Notes: generated by a model not told the origin, from the sequence alone. DNA of 47,472 nucleotides from SUP05 sp964577715 (GCA_964577715.1 CAZOAA010000009.1:1-47472), one strand, 5' to 3'; positions 1 through 8,909 are shown, counted from the first letter of the stretch. Translations and numbers: made by a program.

Positions 1-2
1 CA

Positions 3-1238
3 CATGGCTTGGAATTAACTGATGACGCACTTGAAGCAGATGTGCTTTTACTAAACACTTGCTCAATTCGCGAAAAAGCCCAGGAAAAACTTTTTCACCA
101 ACTTGGTCGATGGAAAAAGCTTAAAGAAAAAAAATCAAACTTAGTGATTGGCGTAGGTGGGTGTGTCGCCTCACAAGAAGGTGAACTTATCTTAAAACGT
201 GCGCCCTATGTGGATATGATTTTTGGCCCACAAACATTACACCGACTACCGAATATGCTTAGCGATGCTTTAGGTGATAAAGAAGTGAGTATTGATATTT
301 CATTCCCAGAAATTGAAAAATTTGACCACCTTCCTGAGCCAGAAGCCAGTGGTGTTAGTGCTTTTGTGTCTATTATGGAGGGTTGTAGCAAATACTGCAC
401 TTTTTGTGTTGTACCTTATACACGCGGTGAAGAGGTTTCTCGCCCATTTGACGATGTCATTAACGAAGTAGCAACTTTAGCTAACCAAGGTGTTAAAGAG
501 GTTAATTTACTTGGTCAAAATGTTAATGCCTACCAAGGCAAGATGGATGATGGAGAAACGGCAGACCTAGCTCTACTCATTAGTATTGTGGCACAAATTG
601 ATGGCATTGATAGAATTCGCTATACCACTTCTCACCCTGTTGAATTTAGTGATAGCTTGATTCAGGCTTACGCCGAGGTGCCAGAATTAGTCTCTCATTT
701 ACACCTGCCAATTCAAAGTGGCTCTGATAAGATTTTGACACTCATGAAACGCGGACATACTGCGCTTGAATATAAATCCAAGATTAGAAAATTGCGTGAA
801 ATTCGCCCTGATATTTCAATCTCTAGTGACTTTATTATTGGTTTCCCTGGTGAAACTGATCAAGATTTTGACGATACGATGAAGTTGATTAACGATATCA
901 CTTTTGATAAATCTTTTAGTTTTATCTACTCTGCTCGCCCTGGTACACCGGCAGCAAGCTACCCTGATGATGTTGAGTTGCAAGTTAAGAAAGATCGCCT
1001 ATCCTTAGTACAAAAAACCATTGATACATCAACTGAGGTAATTTCAAAATCTATGATTGGTAGTGTGCAAAAAGTGTTGGTTGAAAACAAAGCCAGAAAA
1101 GACAACAACATGTTTGGCAAAACTGAAAACATGCGTAATACGCACTTTCAAGGAAGTGAAAGTTTAATCGGGCAAATTGTTGATGTAAAAATTACCGATG
1201 CACGTGGCAACTCACTGATTGGCAAACTGGTTGATTAA
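3..1238 (+). CDS. miaB: tRNA-2-methylthio-N6-dimethylallyladenosine synthase MiaB (5' end cut by window)
   Basis: Radical-SAM methylthiotransferase that converts i6A37 to ms2i6A37 in tRNAs reading UNN codons. The reading frame is open to the window edge: the bases before the TTG at 9 encode His-Gly, matching the family's HG-x-x-LTD segment, so about 30 N-terminal residues lie outside. Visible are the N-terminal UPF0004 cysteines (NTCSIRE and GVGGCVASQEG), the radical-SAM [4Fe-4S] motif CSKYCTFC (cysteine codons at 384, 396 and 405), the VVPYTRGEEVSRP signature and a C-terminal TRAM-like segment. It is convergent with the SCO1-family gene, with two bases between stop codons. Identification is near certain; only the start is unseen. 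Confidence 0.97.
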   Translation, partial: HGLELTDDALEADVLLLNTCSIREKAQEKLFHQLGRWKKLKEKKSNLVIGVGGCVASQEGELILKRAPYVDMIFGPQTLHRLPNMLSDALGDKEVSIDISFPEIEKFDHLPEPEASGVSAFVSIMEGCSKYCTFCVVPYTRGEEVSRPFDDVINEVATLANQGVKEVNLLGQNVNAYQGKMDDGETADLALLISIVAQIDGIDRIRYTTSHPVEFSDSLIQAYAEVPELVSHLHLPIQSGSDKILTLMKRGHTALEYKSKIRKLREIRPDISISSDFIIGFPGETDQDFDDTMKLINDITFDKSFSFIYSARPGTPAASYPDDVELQVKKDRLSLVQKTIDTSTEVISKSMIGSVQKVLVENKARKDNNMFGKTENMRNTHFQGSESLIGQIVDVKITDARGNSLIGKLVD

Positions 1239-1240
1239 TC

Positions 1241-1915
1241 TTAATAATTCTCAATAATAAGCTCAACATCCTTTGCGATGACTTTTGGCCGATGTGGTGT
1301 TGGAAATCCTGCAAAAATCTGGCCATCAGGTGACAACAAATACAGCCAGGCAGTATGATTGATTGAATAGTGCTTAACACCTTTAGGAAGTTCTGCCCCA
1401 TTAGGAATTATCACTGTTTTCCCATCTACTTCAATTGAGCGCTCATAATAAGTGCCGAATGGCTTAATCAAGCCGTCAATTTGACTTTGGTCGCCAGAAA
1501 CACCAATAAACTCTTTGTCAAAATAAGTCATGTAAGTTTTAAGTACTTTAGGTGTATCTCTTTTAGGGTCAAAAGTGATGGCAACAAACTTAGGTATTGT
1601 TTTTAAATCGCCACTTTCTAATATTTTTTTGATTGATGCCATGTCCATTAGTGCTGTTGGGCAAACATCTGGGCAGTGTGTATAAATAAAAGTTAATAGC
1701 GTCCATTGATCTTTTAAACGGGCATTGTTGTATGGTTTTTCATTGTGATCAACCAATGAAAAATCAACCAATTTCCTATCTGGTTTATGCAGAATATGAG
1801 AGGCTTTAAGCTGATTTTTTAAAGTATTGTAGCCAGTATCTGTATTAATAGAAAATACCGAAACGCCGATTAAGACAATAAAAGTAAGCGTGATTAATAA
1901 TGTGGATTTAGACAT
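1241..1915 (-). CDS. SCO1/SenC/PrrC family copper chaperone
   Basis: A 224-residue membrane-anchored, thioredoxin-fold protein of the SCO family, which delivers copper to the CuA site of cytochrome c oxidase or keeps its thiols reduced. An N-terminal hydrophobic segment (about residues 6-22) anchors it, facing the periplasm. The copper ligands are present: C81 and C85 in CPDVCP and H187 in SINHTAW. The start codon overlaps the stop of the upstream PCuAC gene by one base (TAATG), so the two form a copper-chaperone operon. No oxidase subunit gene is in the window. The family assignment is firm; the exact partner is inferred. Confidence 0.93.
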   Translation of the reverse strand: MSKSTLLITLTFIVLIGVSVFSINTDTGYNTLKNQLKASHILHKPDRKLVDFSLVDHNEKPYNNARLKDQWTLLTFIYTHCPDVCPTALMDMASIKKILESGDLKTIPKFVAITFDPKRDTPKVLKTYMTYFDKEFIGVSGDQSQIDGLIKPFGTYYERSIEVDGKTVIIPNGAELPKGVKHYSINHTAWLYLLSPDGQIFAGFPTPHRPKVIAKDVELIIENY

Positions 1916-2430
1916 TAATGCGTGTGGTGATTGTTATTTGTTATTGCCTGATCCTTCCTAACAGGCGCATGAATACTTTGTGTTAAGCCATTATCAAATG
2001 ACAATTTGATCATCACCTTGTCGCCCTGCATAGGAACCAATTCTGGGCCAATCAGCATAATATGCCAACTGCCTGGTTTTAGATCTAAATAATGATTAGT
2101 ATTAATTAGCATAAAATCCTGCTTTAGCATTTTCATTACGCCACTTTGATTAATTGTTCTGTGCAACTCTACACGCTGGTAGCCTTTTGCCTGTGCGGAC
2201 AATAATTTAATGTCATGATGAGTCTTATTACGAATCTGCATAAACAAACCTAACATTGGCGCATTAGGTGGTGCAGACCTAACCCATGGATCATGTATCA
2301 CAATATCTGTAGATTGATAGCTTATAGAATGATTGTGCTCCATCGCAAAAGCTAGATTTGGTGCCATTATTAAAGTTAGTAATATAGCGATATAAATTGA
2401 AGAGAATGTATTTCGAATGATTGTAGGCAT
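1915..2430 (-). CDS. PCuAC-family periplasmic copper chaperone
   Basis: A 171-residue protein with a signal peptide (hydrophobic to about residue 28, ending near AFA). The PCuAC (DUF461) copper(I) motif is complete with canonical spacing: H90-X10-M101-X21-H123-X-M125. The tail is histidine-rich (NNNHHTH), which may add metal binding. Family members pass Cu(I) to SCO proteins or directly to the CuA site of subunit II. It is the first gene of a two-gene operon with the SCO1-family gene and diverges from phoH, whose start lies 78 bases away. Confidence is high for the family, moderate for the exact target. Confidence 0.92.
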   Translation of the reverse strand: MPTIIRNTFSSIYIAILLTLIMAPNLAFAMEHNHSISYQSTDIVIHDPWVRSAPPNAPMLGLFMQIRNKTHHDIKLLSAQAKGYQRVELHRTINQSGVMKMLKQDFMLINTNHYLDLKPGSWHIMLIGPELVPMQGDKVMIKLSFDNGLTQSIHAPVRKDQAITNNNHHTH

Positions 2431-2508
2431 TGTATGCTTTGCTTTTTGCTCTGGCTAGCAAAATATTATATCTAGTTTTGTAATTAAGGTCGATGATAAA
2501 ATACGACC

Positions 2509-3429
2509 ATGGACCTATCACTAGACATTAATAGCTCGGAACAACTCTCTAACATTTGTGGGTCATTTGACAAACATCTAGATCTTATTGCCAGAAGTTT
2601 AGATGTTGAAATCAACAATAAAGGTTCCGATTTTAAAATCACTGGCGATAATGCCGATAAGGCTATGCATGTATTGCAGGATTTATTGTCATTATCAGAA
2701 AAACAAAATATAGGCATTGAAGATGTAGAGTTATATATTAGAACGCGTACTCATGATGACTTGCCAGATCAGGTGATTAACATTAAAACACGACGCAAGA
2801 TGATTCACGTACGTAGTGCTAATCAACAACACTACGTTAAATCCATCTCTGATAAAGACTGTACTTTTGGCATTGGACCTGCAGGCACAGGAAAAACTTA
2901 CCTAGCTGTAACACGTGCAGTTGAAGCGCTAGAACACTCAAATGTGCGCCGTATTGTATTAGTACGACCTGCAGTAGAAGCAGGAGAAAAACTTGGGTTT
3001 TTACCGGGTGATTTAACTGAAAAAGTTGATCCTTATCTTCGCCCTATTTATGATGCTTTGTATGAAATGCTCGGCTTTGAGAAGGTAACAAAACTCATGG
3101 ATAAAAATGTTATCGAGGTGGCTCCACTTGCTTTTATGCGTGGCCGAACCCTAAACGAGTCTTTTATTATTTTAGATGAAGCACAAAACACCACTATCGA
3201 ACAGATGAAAATGTTTTTAACGCGTATGGGTTTCGGCTCAAAAATGGTGATTACCGGTGATATTACCCAAATCGACTTAGCGCGATCTAGCCAATCTGGT
3301 TTGCTACATGCAATGGATGTGCTAAAAGATGAAGATCAAATTTCATTCTGTCATTTTGAATCAAAAGACGTTGTTCGACACAAACTGGTACAACGCATTG
3401 TGCTAGCTTACGAACAATTTAATGACTAA
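2509..3429 (+). CDS. ybeZ: PhoH-like ATPase (YbeZ type)
   Basis: A 306-residue PhoH-family P-loop ATPase. Walker A GPAGTGKT starts at residue 123 and Walker B lies in FIILDEAQNTT; the N-terminal about 100 residues carry the small domain usual in YbeZ. In enterobacteria ybeZ sits between miaB and ybeY and is linked to ribosome and RNA metabolism. Here miaB is close by, but ybeY is not next: mnmA follows instead, overlapping the end of this gene by 8 bases. The ATG at 2509 was taken as start because conserved family sequence begins soon after it. The biochemical role in this organism is inferred from family only. Confidence 0.93.
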   Translation: MDLSLDINSSEQLSNICGSFDKHLDLIARSLDVEINNKGSDFKITGDNADKAMHVLQDLLSLSEKQNIGIEDVELYIRTRTHDDLPDQVINIKTRRKMIHVRSANQQHYVKSISDKDCTFGIGPAGTGKTYLAVTRAVEALEHSNVRRIVLVRPAVEAGEKLGFLPGDLTEKVDPYLRPIYDALYEMLGFEKVTKLMDKNVIEVAPLAFMRGRTLNESFIILDEAQNTTIEQMKMFLTRMGFGSKMVITGDITQIDLARSSQSGLLHAMDVLKDEDQISFCHFESKDVVRHKLVQRIVLAYEQFND

Positions 3430-4513
3430 ACAAATCGAGAAAATCATCGTTGGTCTTTCAGGTGGTGTTGACTCCTCTGTTGCCACCCTTTTACTTTTAG
3501 AGCAAGGTTATAACGTTGAAGCCTTGTTTATGAAAAACTGGGAAGAGGATGATACCGATGGTGTTTGCACTGCAGAACAAGACTTATCTGATGCCCAAAA
3601 AGTGGCTGACAAACTGGGTGTTAAACTGCACACCATTAATTTTTCAGCCGATTATTGGGACGATGTATTTGATCATTTTCTAAAAGAGCATAAAAAAGGT
3701 CGCACACCGAATCCTGATGTTTTGTGTAATCAAAAAATTAAGTTTAAAGTGTTTCTTGAGCATGCCCTATCACTTGGTGCTGACAAAATTGCCACAGGTC
3801 ATTACGCAAGAATTCACAAGGATAATGATATTTATCAACTTAGAACTGGGTTAGATGATAACAAAGATCAGAGTTATTTCCTGCATCTTCTTAATCAAAA
3901 GCAACTCTCTAAAAGCTTGTTTCCGTTGGGTAATATTAGCAAAACTAAAGTAAGAGAAATCGCCACAGAGAATGGCTTTGTTACTGCAGATAAAAAAGAT
4001 TCAACTGGTATTTGTTTTATTGGTGAGCGTAATTTTTCTGAGTTTTTGCAAACCTACTTGCCCAAACAACAAGGTGATATTGTCGATCAAGACGGGCAAT
4101 TTATTAAACACCATGAAGGCCTAGCTTTCTATACGATTGGTCAGCGCAAAGGGCTAGAAATTGGTGGTGGTTTTGGCGCCTCAGGTGAGCCGTGGTTTGT
4201 GGCTGATAAGCACATTACAACCAATGAACTAGTCGTTGTGCAAGGTGATCATCCATTACTGTATCACAATACATTGTCTGCTTCTAATATTCACTGGATT
4301 GGTAAGCCACCAGAATTACCATTGGTATGCATGGCAAAAATAAGGTATCGTCAACAATCACAAGATTGTAAGATTAATTTAAATGAAGACATGCAACTAA
4401 AAGTAGTTTTTGATAAAGCGCAACGTGCAATTACACCCGGGCAATCTATTGTCTTTTATAATGATGATATATGCCTAGGTGGCGGAATTATTGAAAATAG
4501 AAATAATGAGTAA
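3422..4513 (+). CDS. mnmA: tRNA-specific 2-thiouridylase MnmA
   Basis: Catalyses s2U34 formation in tRNA-Lys, -Glu and -Gln, taking persulfide sulfur from the IscS/Tus relay. The 363 residues match the family length. The PP-loop SGGVDS is at residues 13-18. The two catalytic cysteines are C102 in NPDVLCNQKIKF and C198 in STGICFIGERNF. The start overlaps phoH by 8 bases and the end overlaps hflD by 8 bases, so the three genes are probably co-transcribed and translationally coupled. Nothing is missing. Confidence 0.97.
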   Translation: MTKQIEKIIVGLSGGVDSSVATLLLLEQGYNVEALFMKNWEEDDTDGVCTAEQDLSDAQKVADKLGVKLHTINFSADYWDDVFDHFLKEHKKGRTPNPDVLCNQKIKFKVFLEHALSLGADKIATGHYARIHKDNDIYQLRTGLDDNKDQSYFLHLLNQKQLSKSLFPLGNISKTKVREIATENGFVTADKKDSTGICFIGERNFSEFLQTYLPKQQGDIVDQDGQFIKHHEGLAFYTIGQRKGLEIGGGFGASGEPWFVADKHITTNELVVVQGDHPLLYHNTLSASNIHWIGKPPELPLVCMAKIRYRQQSQDCKINLNEDMQLKVVFDKAQRAITPGQSIVFYNDDICLGGGIIENRNNE

Positions 4514-5111
4514 ATTAAAAGAACAAACATTAGCATTAGCTAGTTTATTACAAACAACCACATTAGTAGACCAGCTTGCTTCAACTGGCACCTGTGATAG
4601 TAGTAGCAATCAAGCAAGTCTGCAAAGTATCGTAACCAGTAGTACCAATGTAGAAGAAATATTCACTTCTCCAAAAGATTTATCTATTGGCTTAAATGCA
4701 CTTAAAGTTGCTTTTGGTAAAAAATCTAAAAGCATGCAAAATATTGTCTTTTACGCACTGGCCCTAATAAACCTTGAAAAAAAACTAATGAAGAATCCAA
4801 AACTTCTTACTAAGATTGGTAATGAAATTAATAAAATTAAAGATCAGGATTTTTTTGAAATTTCTCACTCCAACTCTTTAGCGCGCTTAGCACGGTTGTA
4901 CAAATCAACATTAGGAGAATTAAACCCGAGAATTATGGTCAGTGGTGAGCAGATTTACCTCTCTAATCAGCATACTGCAAACCATATTAGAGCACTACTA
5001 TTGGCAGGCATTAGGGCAGTCTCACTATGGAAATCACAAGGTGGTAGAACATGGCAACTGCTACTAAATAAGAAAAAGACCCTTAAGTTTGTAAACTCTA
5101 TGGACTTTTAA
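4506..5111 (+). CDS. hflD: HflD-like protein (high-frequency lysogenization regulator family)
   Basis: A 201-residue, mostly helical protein matching the HflD/YcfC family, which in E. coli binds the phage lambda CII protein at the membrane and whose gene lies beside mnmA, as here. The ATG at 4506 was preferred over an in-frame TTG at 4479 because it overlaps the mnmA stop by 8 bases, as is usual, and matches the family start. Recognisable features include the LARLYKSTLGEL and NPRIMVSGEQIYL stretches and the C-terminal RALLLAGIRAVSLW. The native role outside phage biology is unknown. Confidence 0.88.
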   Translation: MSKLKEQTLALASLLQTTTLVDQLASTGTCDSSSNQASLQSIVTSSTNVEEIFTSPKDLSIGLNALKVAFGKKSKSMQNIVFYALALINLEKKLMKNPKLLTKIGNEINKIKDQDFFEISHSNSLARLARLYKSTLGELNPRIMVSGEQIYLSNQHTANHIRALLLAGIRAVSLWKSQGGRTWQLLLNKKKTLKFVNSMDF

Positions 5112-5145
5112 TACTTATTTTTTATACTCTGGAGTTGTATTAAGG

Positions 5146-5151
5146 TATAAT
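5146..5151 (+). promoter_or_regulatory. Putative -10 element of the rpsT promoter
   Basis: A consensus TATAAT lies 38 bases before the rpsT start. The -35 region is weak (TTATAC at 5122 with an 18-base spacer). The position between the hflD stop and rpsT fits a separate promoter for the ribosomal protein gene. Confidence 0.5.
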
Positions 5152-5188
5152 TACGCCTTTTTTACTTATATCGATTTTTTTATAAAAT

Positions 5189-5449
5189 ATGGCTAATTCA
5201 GCAGGCTCTAGAAAACGCGCAAGACAAGCAATCAAACGCAACAAACATAACTCTCAAATTCGTGCAAAGGTACGTACTTTTATTAAAAAAGTAACTTACG
5301 CACTTGAAGCTGGTAACAAAAAAGAAGCGCAAGGTGGCTACGTAGCTATGCAAAAAATGATTGACCAGTCGGTTAGCAAAGGTTTAATGCATAAAAATCA
5401 AGCAGCCAGAAAAAAGGCGCGTCTTAACGCACAGATTAAAGCACTGTAA
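5189..5449 (+). CDS. rpsT: 30S ribosomal protein S20
   Basis: An 86-residue, lysine/arginine-rich protein matching bacterial S20, a primary binder of 16S rRNA. It begins MANSAGSRKRARQA and ends with the conserved NQAARKKARLNAQIKAL helix. The Shine-Dalgarno is poor (AT-rich sequence directly before the ATG); weak initiation is also a feature of autoregulated rpsT in E. coli. It is monocistronic, with its own -10 element upstream and an intrinsic terminator downstream. Confidence 0.97.
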   Translation: MANSAGSRKRARQAIKRNKHNSQIRAKVRTFIKKVTYALEAGNKKEAQGGYVAMQKMIDQSVSKGLMHKNQAARKKARLNAQIKAL

Positions 5450-5475
5450 ATTAAAACATATACATTGCTATAATT

Positions 5476-5500
5476 AAGCCCTCTCTTGAGGGCTTTTTTT
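5476..5500 (+). terminator. Intrinsic terminator of rpsT
   Basis: Perfect 8-bp stem AAGCCCTC / GAGGGCTT (5476-5483 and 5488-5495) with a TCTT loop, followed by a run of T. It ends the rpsT transcript just before the Smr-domain gene. Confidence 0.93.
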
Positions 5501-5508
5501 ACACTTGT

Positions 5509-5997
5509 ATGAAACAGATTAACGACGAAGACAAACAACTGTTTAGATCCACAGTTGATGCTATTGCGCCAATTGATAAAGATGGCACTAACAAAAACAA
5601 TGCATTAAAAAAACCAGCATTCACCGCATATAGTTATATTTCTGATGCCAATCTAGAAGGCTCAGAAATCGTCAATTATTCAAAAAGTGGAGTTTCAACT
5701 AAAATCATTAAAAAAATGAAACAAGGCAATATTGATTACGCGCCAGTATTAGACTTGCATGGTCAAACTGTCGTAGAGGCCTGTGAATCATTATCAGCCT
5801 TTATGTATCATCATCAATTTGAGCCTTTCATTCAAATAATTCATGGTAAAGGCTATCATTCTGAAAATGGTATGAGTATCTTAAAAACTCAAGTTGTGAG
5901 CTTTTTAAAGCAACACCCTCAAGTATTGGCATTTAACTCTTGCCCTGATAAAGATGGTGGTACTGGCGCAGTATTTGCACTATTAAAGCAAGGTTAA
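5509..5997 (+). CDS. Smr domain-containing protein (SmrA/YdaL-like)
   Basis: A 162-residue protein with a poorly conserved N-terminal half and a C-terminal Smr (small MutS-related) domain: LDLHGQTVVEA near residue 83, the HGKG motif and the terminal GGTGAVFALLK. Smr domains are endonuclease or nucleic-acid-binding modules; stand-alone bacterial versions act on RNA or DNA, and the substrate here is not evident. It begins nine bases after the rpsT terminator and ends two bases before xseA, so it probably leads an operon with xseA. Confidence 0.9.
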   Translation: MKQINDEDKQLFRSTVDAIAPIDKDGTNKNNALKKPAFTAYSYISDANLEGSEIVNYSKSGVSTKIIKKMKQGNIDYAPVLDLHGQTVVEACESLSAFMYHHQFEPFIQIIHGKGYHSENGMSILKTQVVSFLKQHPQVLAFNSCPDKDGGTGAVFALLKQG

Positions 5998-5999
5998 TT

Positions 6000-7400
6000 A
6001 TGTTTAACATTGATGAAATTTACACGGTCTCTGATTTTTTGTCACTGTGCAACAAAACCATTGAAAACAATATCCCTACTTGTTGGTTACAAGGTGAGAT
6101 CTCTAATTTATCTCGCCCTGCTTCTGGGCATTGGTATTTTTCACTCAAAGACAATCGCGGGCAAGTTCGCTGCGCCCTATTTCGTCTAAATCAACGTAAT
6201 ATTAAATTTAACCCTGAAAATGGCTTAGAAGTTTTAGTACGTGCTGCACCCACTTTATATGAAGCTCGCGGTGATTTTCAACTGATAATTCAGCATATTG
6301 AGCCTGTGGGTGTGGGAAACTTGCAATTAGCCTTTGAACAATTAAAAACCAAGCTTAAAGATGAAGGCTTGTTTGATATTCAACATAAGAAAGCATTGCC
6401 TGTTGAAGTTAATACCATTGGCGTTATCTCTTCATCAAATGGTGCGGTTATTCGCGATATCATTAAGGTGCTTAACAAACGCTATCCTTTTGCTGAAATT
6501 TTACTGTTTGATTCTGCTGTACAGGGGGAAGGGACATTGGAAAAATTGGCGCAAGCTGTTGAAACTGCCGATCAATCAAATAAATGTGATGTCTTAATCG
6601 TGGCGCGTGGTGGTGGCTCTTTAGAAGACCTATGGGCATTTAATGAAGAAGTACTAGCTAGGACTATATTTAATACCAAAACACCTATTATTAGTGCTGT
6701 TGGCCATGAAACTGATACCACCATTGCTGATTTTGTGGCTGATATACGTGCACCAACACCAAGTGCTGCTGCTATGTTAGCTACGCCTGATAGACTTGAA
6801 ATCCTTTCAAATGTAAATAAGCGTTATGCCCAGTTACTACAATTAAGCAATCAAAACTTTGGCCTATATCAACATCAGTTTAACCAACTTAAATCAAGGA
6901 TACTCGCCCCAAGTAGGCAACTTAATTTATTTTCACAGCAACTTGATTCTTTTTTCTCTCGTCTCAACTACCAAACTAAAACCATTGTTCATTTAAACAG
7001 TGGAAAGCTAAAAACTTTATTTGAGCAATTAAAACAACATTCTCCCATCAGAAGCATTCAACATAAAAAAGAAATTAATGCACTCTCAAAATATCAATTA
7101 ACTCAACAAATCCAACATGTTGTTAATCATCACAATAACACATTGATTTTATTGAAAGAAAGACTGGAAAAATCTATTAATACAGTTGTTGAATTGCAAA
7201 AAAATAAGCTCTCATCTCATGTTAGCAGTCTAAACCATCTGTCTCCACTAAATACTCTATCACGCGGTTATAGCATTACAAGCACTGTTAATAATCAAGT
7301 TATATTATCTAAAAACACCGTTAAAATAGGTGATTCGATCATAACGCAACTTACCAATGGCAGGATTTATTCAAAGGTTAATAAAATTGAAAATAATTAG
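6000..7400 (+). CDS. xseA: Exodeoxyribonuclease VII large subunit
   Basis: A 466-residue XseA, the catalytic large subunit of exonuclease VII, which degrades single-stranded DNA together with XseB. The N-terminal OB-fold (CWLQGEISNLSRPASGHWYFSLKD) is followed by the catalytic domain (GVISSSNGAVIRDI, VARGGGSLEDLWAFNEE, SAVGHETDTTIADFVAD, RAPTPSAAA), a long helical region and the C-terminal LSRGYSI segment. xseB is not in the window. The 3' end overlaps the M23 peptidase frame. Confidence 0.96.
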   Translation: MFNIDEIYTVSDFLSLCNKTIENNIPTCWLQGEISNLSRPASGHWYFSLKDNRGQVRCALFRLNQRNIKFNPENGLEVLVRAAPTLYEARGDFQLIIQHIEPVGVGNLQLAFEQLKTKLKDEGLFDIQHKKALPVEVNTIGVISSSNGAVIRDIIKVLNKRYPFAEILLFDSAVQGEGTLEKLAQAVETADQSNKCDVLIVARGGGSLEDLWAFNEEVLARTIFNTKTPIISAVGHETDTTIADFVADIRAPTPSAAAMLATPDRLEILSNVNKRYAQLLQLSNQNFGLYQHQFNQLKSRILAPSRQLNLFSQQLDSFFSRLNYQTKTIVHLNSGKLKTLFEQLKQHSPIRSIQHKKEINALSKYQLTQQIQHVVNHHNNTLILLKERLEKSINTVVELQKNKLSSHVSSLNHLSPLNTLSRGYSITSTVNNQVILSKNTVKIGDSIITQLTNGRIYSKVNKIENN

Positions 7401-8202
7401 CTTTTTATTACTGTTACTCCCTAGCGCAATATTGGCGAATATACCAATAAAAAATACACCCATCCCTGGAGGTATTGCAGTTATTGACTTTAATACTAAT
7501 CATGCTAATCCAAAGGCGTTTTATAATAAGATTCCGCTTTACTTACAGCGCGTTAAAGATCAACATTGGCAAGTGTTAGTCGGTATTCCTCTAATGGAAA
7601 AACCAGGCAAAAAGAACATCACTATCCAAGACTTTTCAACACGCACTCTTAGCTTTAATATTAAAGATTATTCCTATACTGAGCAGCATATTACTCTTAA
7701 AGGGAAAAAGAAAAAATATGTCAATCCTAACTTAGCACATATGAATAGAATTAAAAAAGAGCGTCCCATCTTGTCAAGTTCTAGAAAAGTATTTTCTAAT
7801 AAAACCCTATCAGATGGTTTGTTCTTACGTCCCGTGGATGGCGTGACTACCAGCCCCTTTGGGTTAAAGCGTTTTTACAATGGACAGGCTCGCCGTCCAC
7901 ACACAGGGCTTGACTTTGCTGGTGATACTGGCACACCTATAAAGTCTCCAGCTGATGGAAAAATAATCCTAACAGGGAATTTCTTTTTTAATGGTAACGG
8001 TGTTTTTATTGATCACGGACAAGGATTAATTAGTGTCTATATTCACATGAATAAGATTCTAGCCAAACAAGGACAAACAATAAAAAAAGGAGATTTAATT
8101 GGCACTATTGGTCAAACTGGTCGTTCAACTGGGCCTCATCTTCATTGGGGCATTTACCTTAATCAAACAGCCGTAGACCCTAGTTTATTCTTAGATAAAT
8201 AA
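7387..8202 (+). CDS. M23/LytM family metallopeptidase
   Basis: Zinc endopeptidase of the M23 (LytM) family, likely acting on peptidoglycan in the periplasm. Counted from an in-frame ATG at 7357, the zinc ligands H182 and D186 (PHTGLDFA) and H263 (GPHLHWG) and the catalytic histidine H230 are all present, so it is probably active rather than a degenerate NlpD/EnvC-type regulator. A signal peptide ends near SAILA. The start is uncertain: the TTG at 7387 has a good AAAGG nine bases upstream and overlaps xseA by 14 bases. The ATG at 7357 would overlap by 44 bases, with no clear ribosome site and a longer charged leader. Confidence 0.87.
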   Translation: MKIISFLLLLLPSAILANIPIKNTPIPGGIAVIDFNTNHANPKAFYNKIPLYLQRVKDQHWQVLVGIPLMEKPGKKNITIQDFSTRTLSFNIKDYSYTEQHITLKGKKKKYVNPNLAHMNRIKKERPILSSSRKVFSNKTLSDGLFLRPVDGVTTSPFGLKRFYNGQARRPHTGLDFAGDTGTPIKSPADGKIILTGNFFFNGNGVFIDHGQGLISVYIHMNKILAKQGQTIKKGDLIGTIGQTGRSTGPHLHWGIYLNQTAVDPSLFLDK

Positions 8203-8204
8203 TA

Positions 8205-8597
8205 ATGAAATCTAATGTTTCCCTATTGCGAAGATTAGGCGCTATTCTTTATGACTCATTTCTAGTTTTTTCACTAGTATTTTTTGTGGTGGGAGTTCTT
8301 ATTATTGCCATTTTCAAAAATCAAGCGCAAGTGAGTGAAGTACTCTTCTATACAGTTACCACTCCTGTAACTTACTTTTATTTTTCTATTTCCTGGGTAA
8401 AGGGAAGGCAAACTCTAGGCATGAAGGCTTGGAAATTTCAAGTTATTCAATCAAACGGACAAAGCATTACGCATAAGCAAGCTCTAATTCGATTTATTTT
8501 TGCTATTGTTGGTATTGCCTCCTTGTCTCAACTATTTAATAAGGATAATCTTGCACTTCACGATAAACTTTCTAATACTATTTTAATAAAAAATTAA
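8205..8597 (+). CDS. RDD family membrane protein
   Basis: A 130-residue membrane protein with the RDD pattern: an Arg-containing start (SLLRRLGAILYDSF), two long hydrophobic segments (about 14-38 and 45-62), the conserved GRQTLGMKAWKFQV stretch, and a third hydrophobic segment before NLALHDKLSNT. RDD proteins are small membrane proteins of mostly unknown function, some implicated in ion exchange. It starts two bases after the M23 peptidase stop and is probably co-transcribed with it. Confidence 0.85.
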   Translation: MKSNVSLLRRLGAILYDSFLVFSLVFFVVGVLIIAIFKNQAQVSEVLFYTVTTPVTYFYFSISWVKGRQTLGMKAWKFQVIQSNGQSITHKQALIRFIFAIVGIASLSQLFNKDNLALHDKLSNTILIKN

Positions 8598-8608
8598 CAT
8601 TCATCAAT

Positions 8609-8636
8609 TTATCATTACAAAAACCTGTGCTATAAT
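8609..8636 (+). promoter_or_regulatory. Strong extended -10 promoter of the 79-residue membrane protein gene
   Basis: A perfect TATAAT at 8631-8636 is preceded by TG-C (extended -10), with a TTATCA-like -35 at 8609 and a 16-base spacer. The predicted start is about 25 bases before the AGGGG ribosome site. Confidence 0.7.
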
Positions 8637-8669
8637 GTGGGCATTATTTTATAAAACTAGGGGAATAAA

Positions 8670-8909
8670 ATGAGTTCAACGGTTAACAACAGCGCTGCAA
8701 AAGGTCATGTTTTACTATTAAGCACACTGGTTGTAACTTTAGTGGCGCCTTTAGCACTAATTTTACTGTCTTATGTGGAAATCATCTCAGGCACTTCACA
8801 ATATATCTCAGCATTTGCAGTAACTGCATCAATGATTTATATTATTGGTGGCACTATCTGGATGGCAACTCAAGATAAGAAAGACGGTGAGCAATTAGCT
8901 GACGGCTAA
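8670..8909 (+). CDS. Small membrane protein of unknown function
   Basis: A 79-residue protein I do not recognise. It has a short polar N-terminus, two hydrophobic segments (about residues 13-36 and 44-65) and a charged tail (DKKDGEQLADG), which suggests a two-pass inner-membrane protein with both ends cytoplasmic. An AGGGG ribosome site six bases before the ATG and a consensus extended -10 promoter suggest strong expression. It lies between an RDD gene and ftsB, but its own promoter sets it apart from the upstream genes. No function is proposed. Confidence 0.75.
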   Translation: MSSTVNNSAAKGHVLLLSTLVVTLVAPLALILLSYVEIISGTSQYISAFAVTASMIYIIGGTIWMATQDKKDGEQLADG

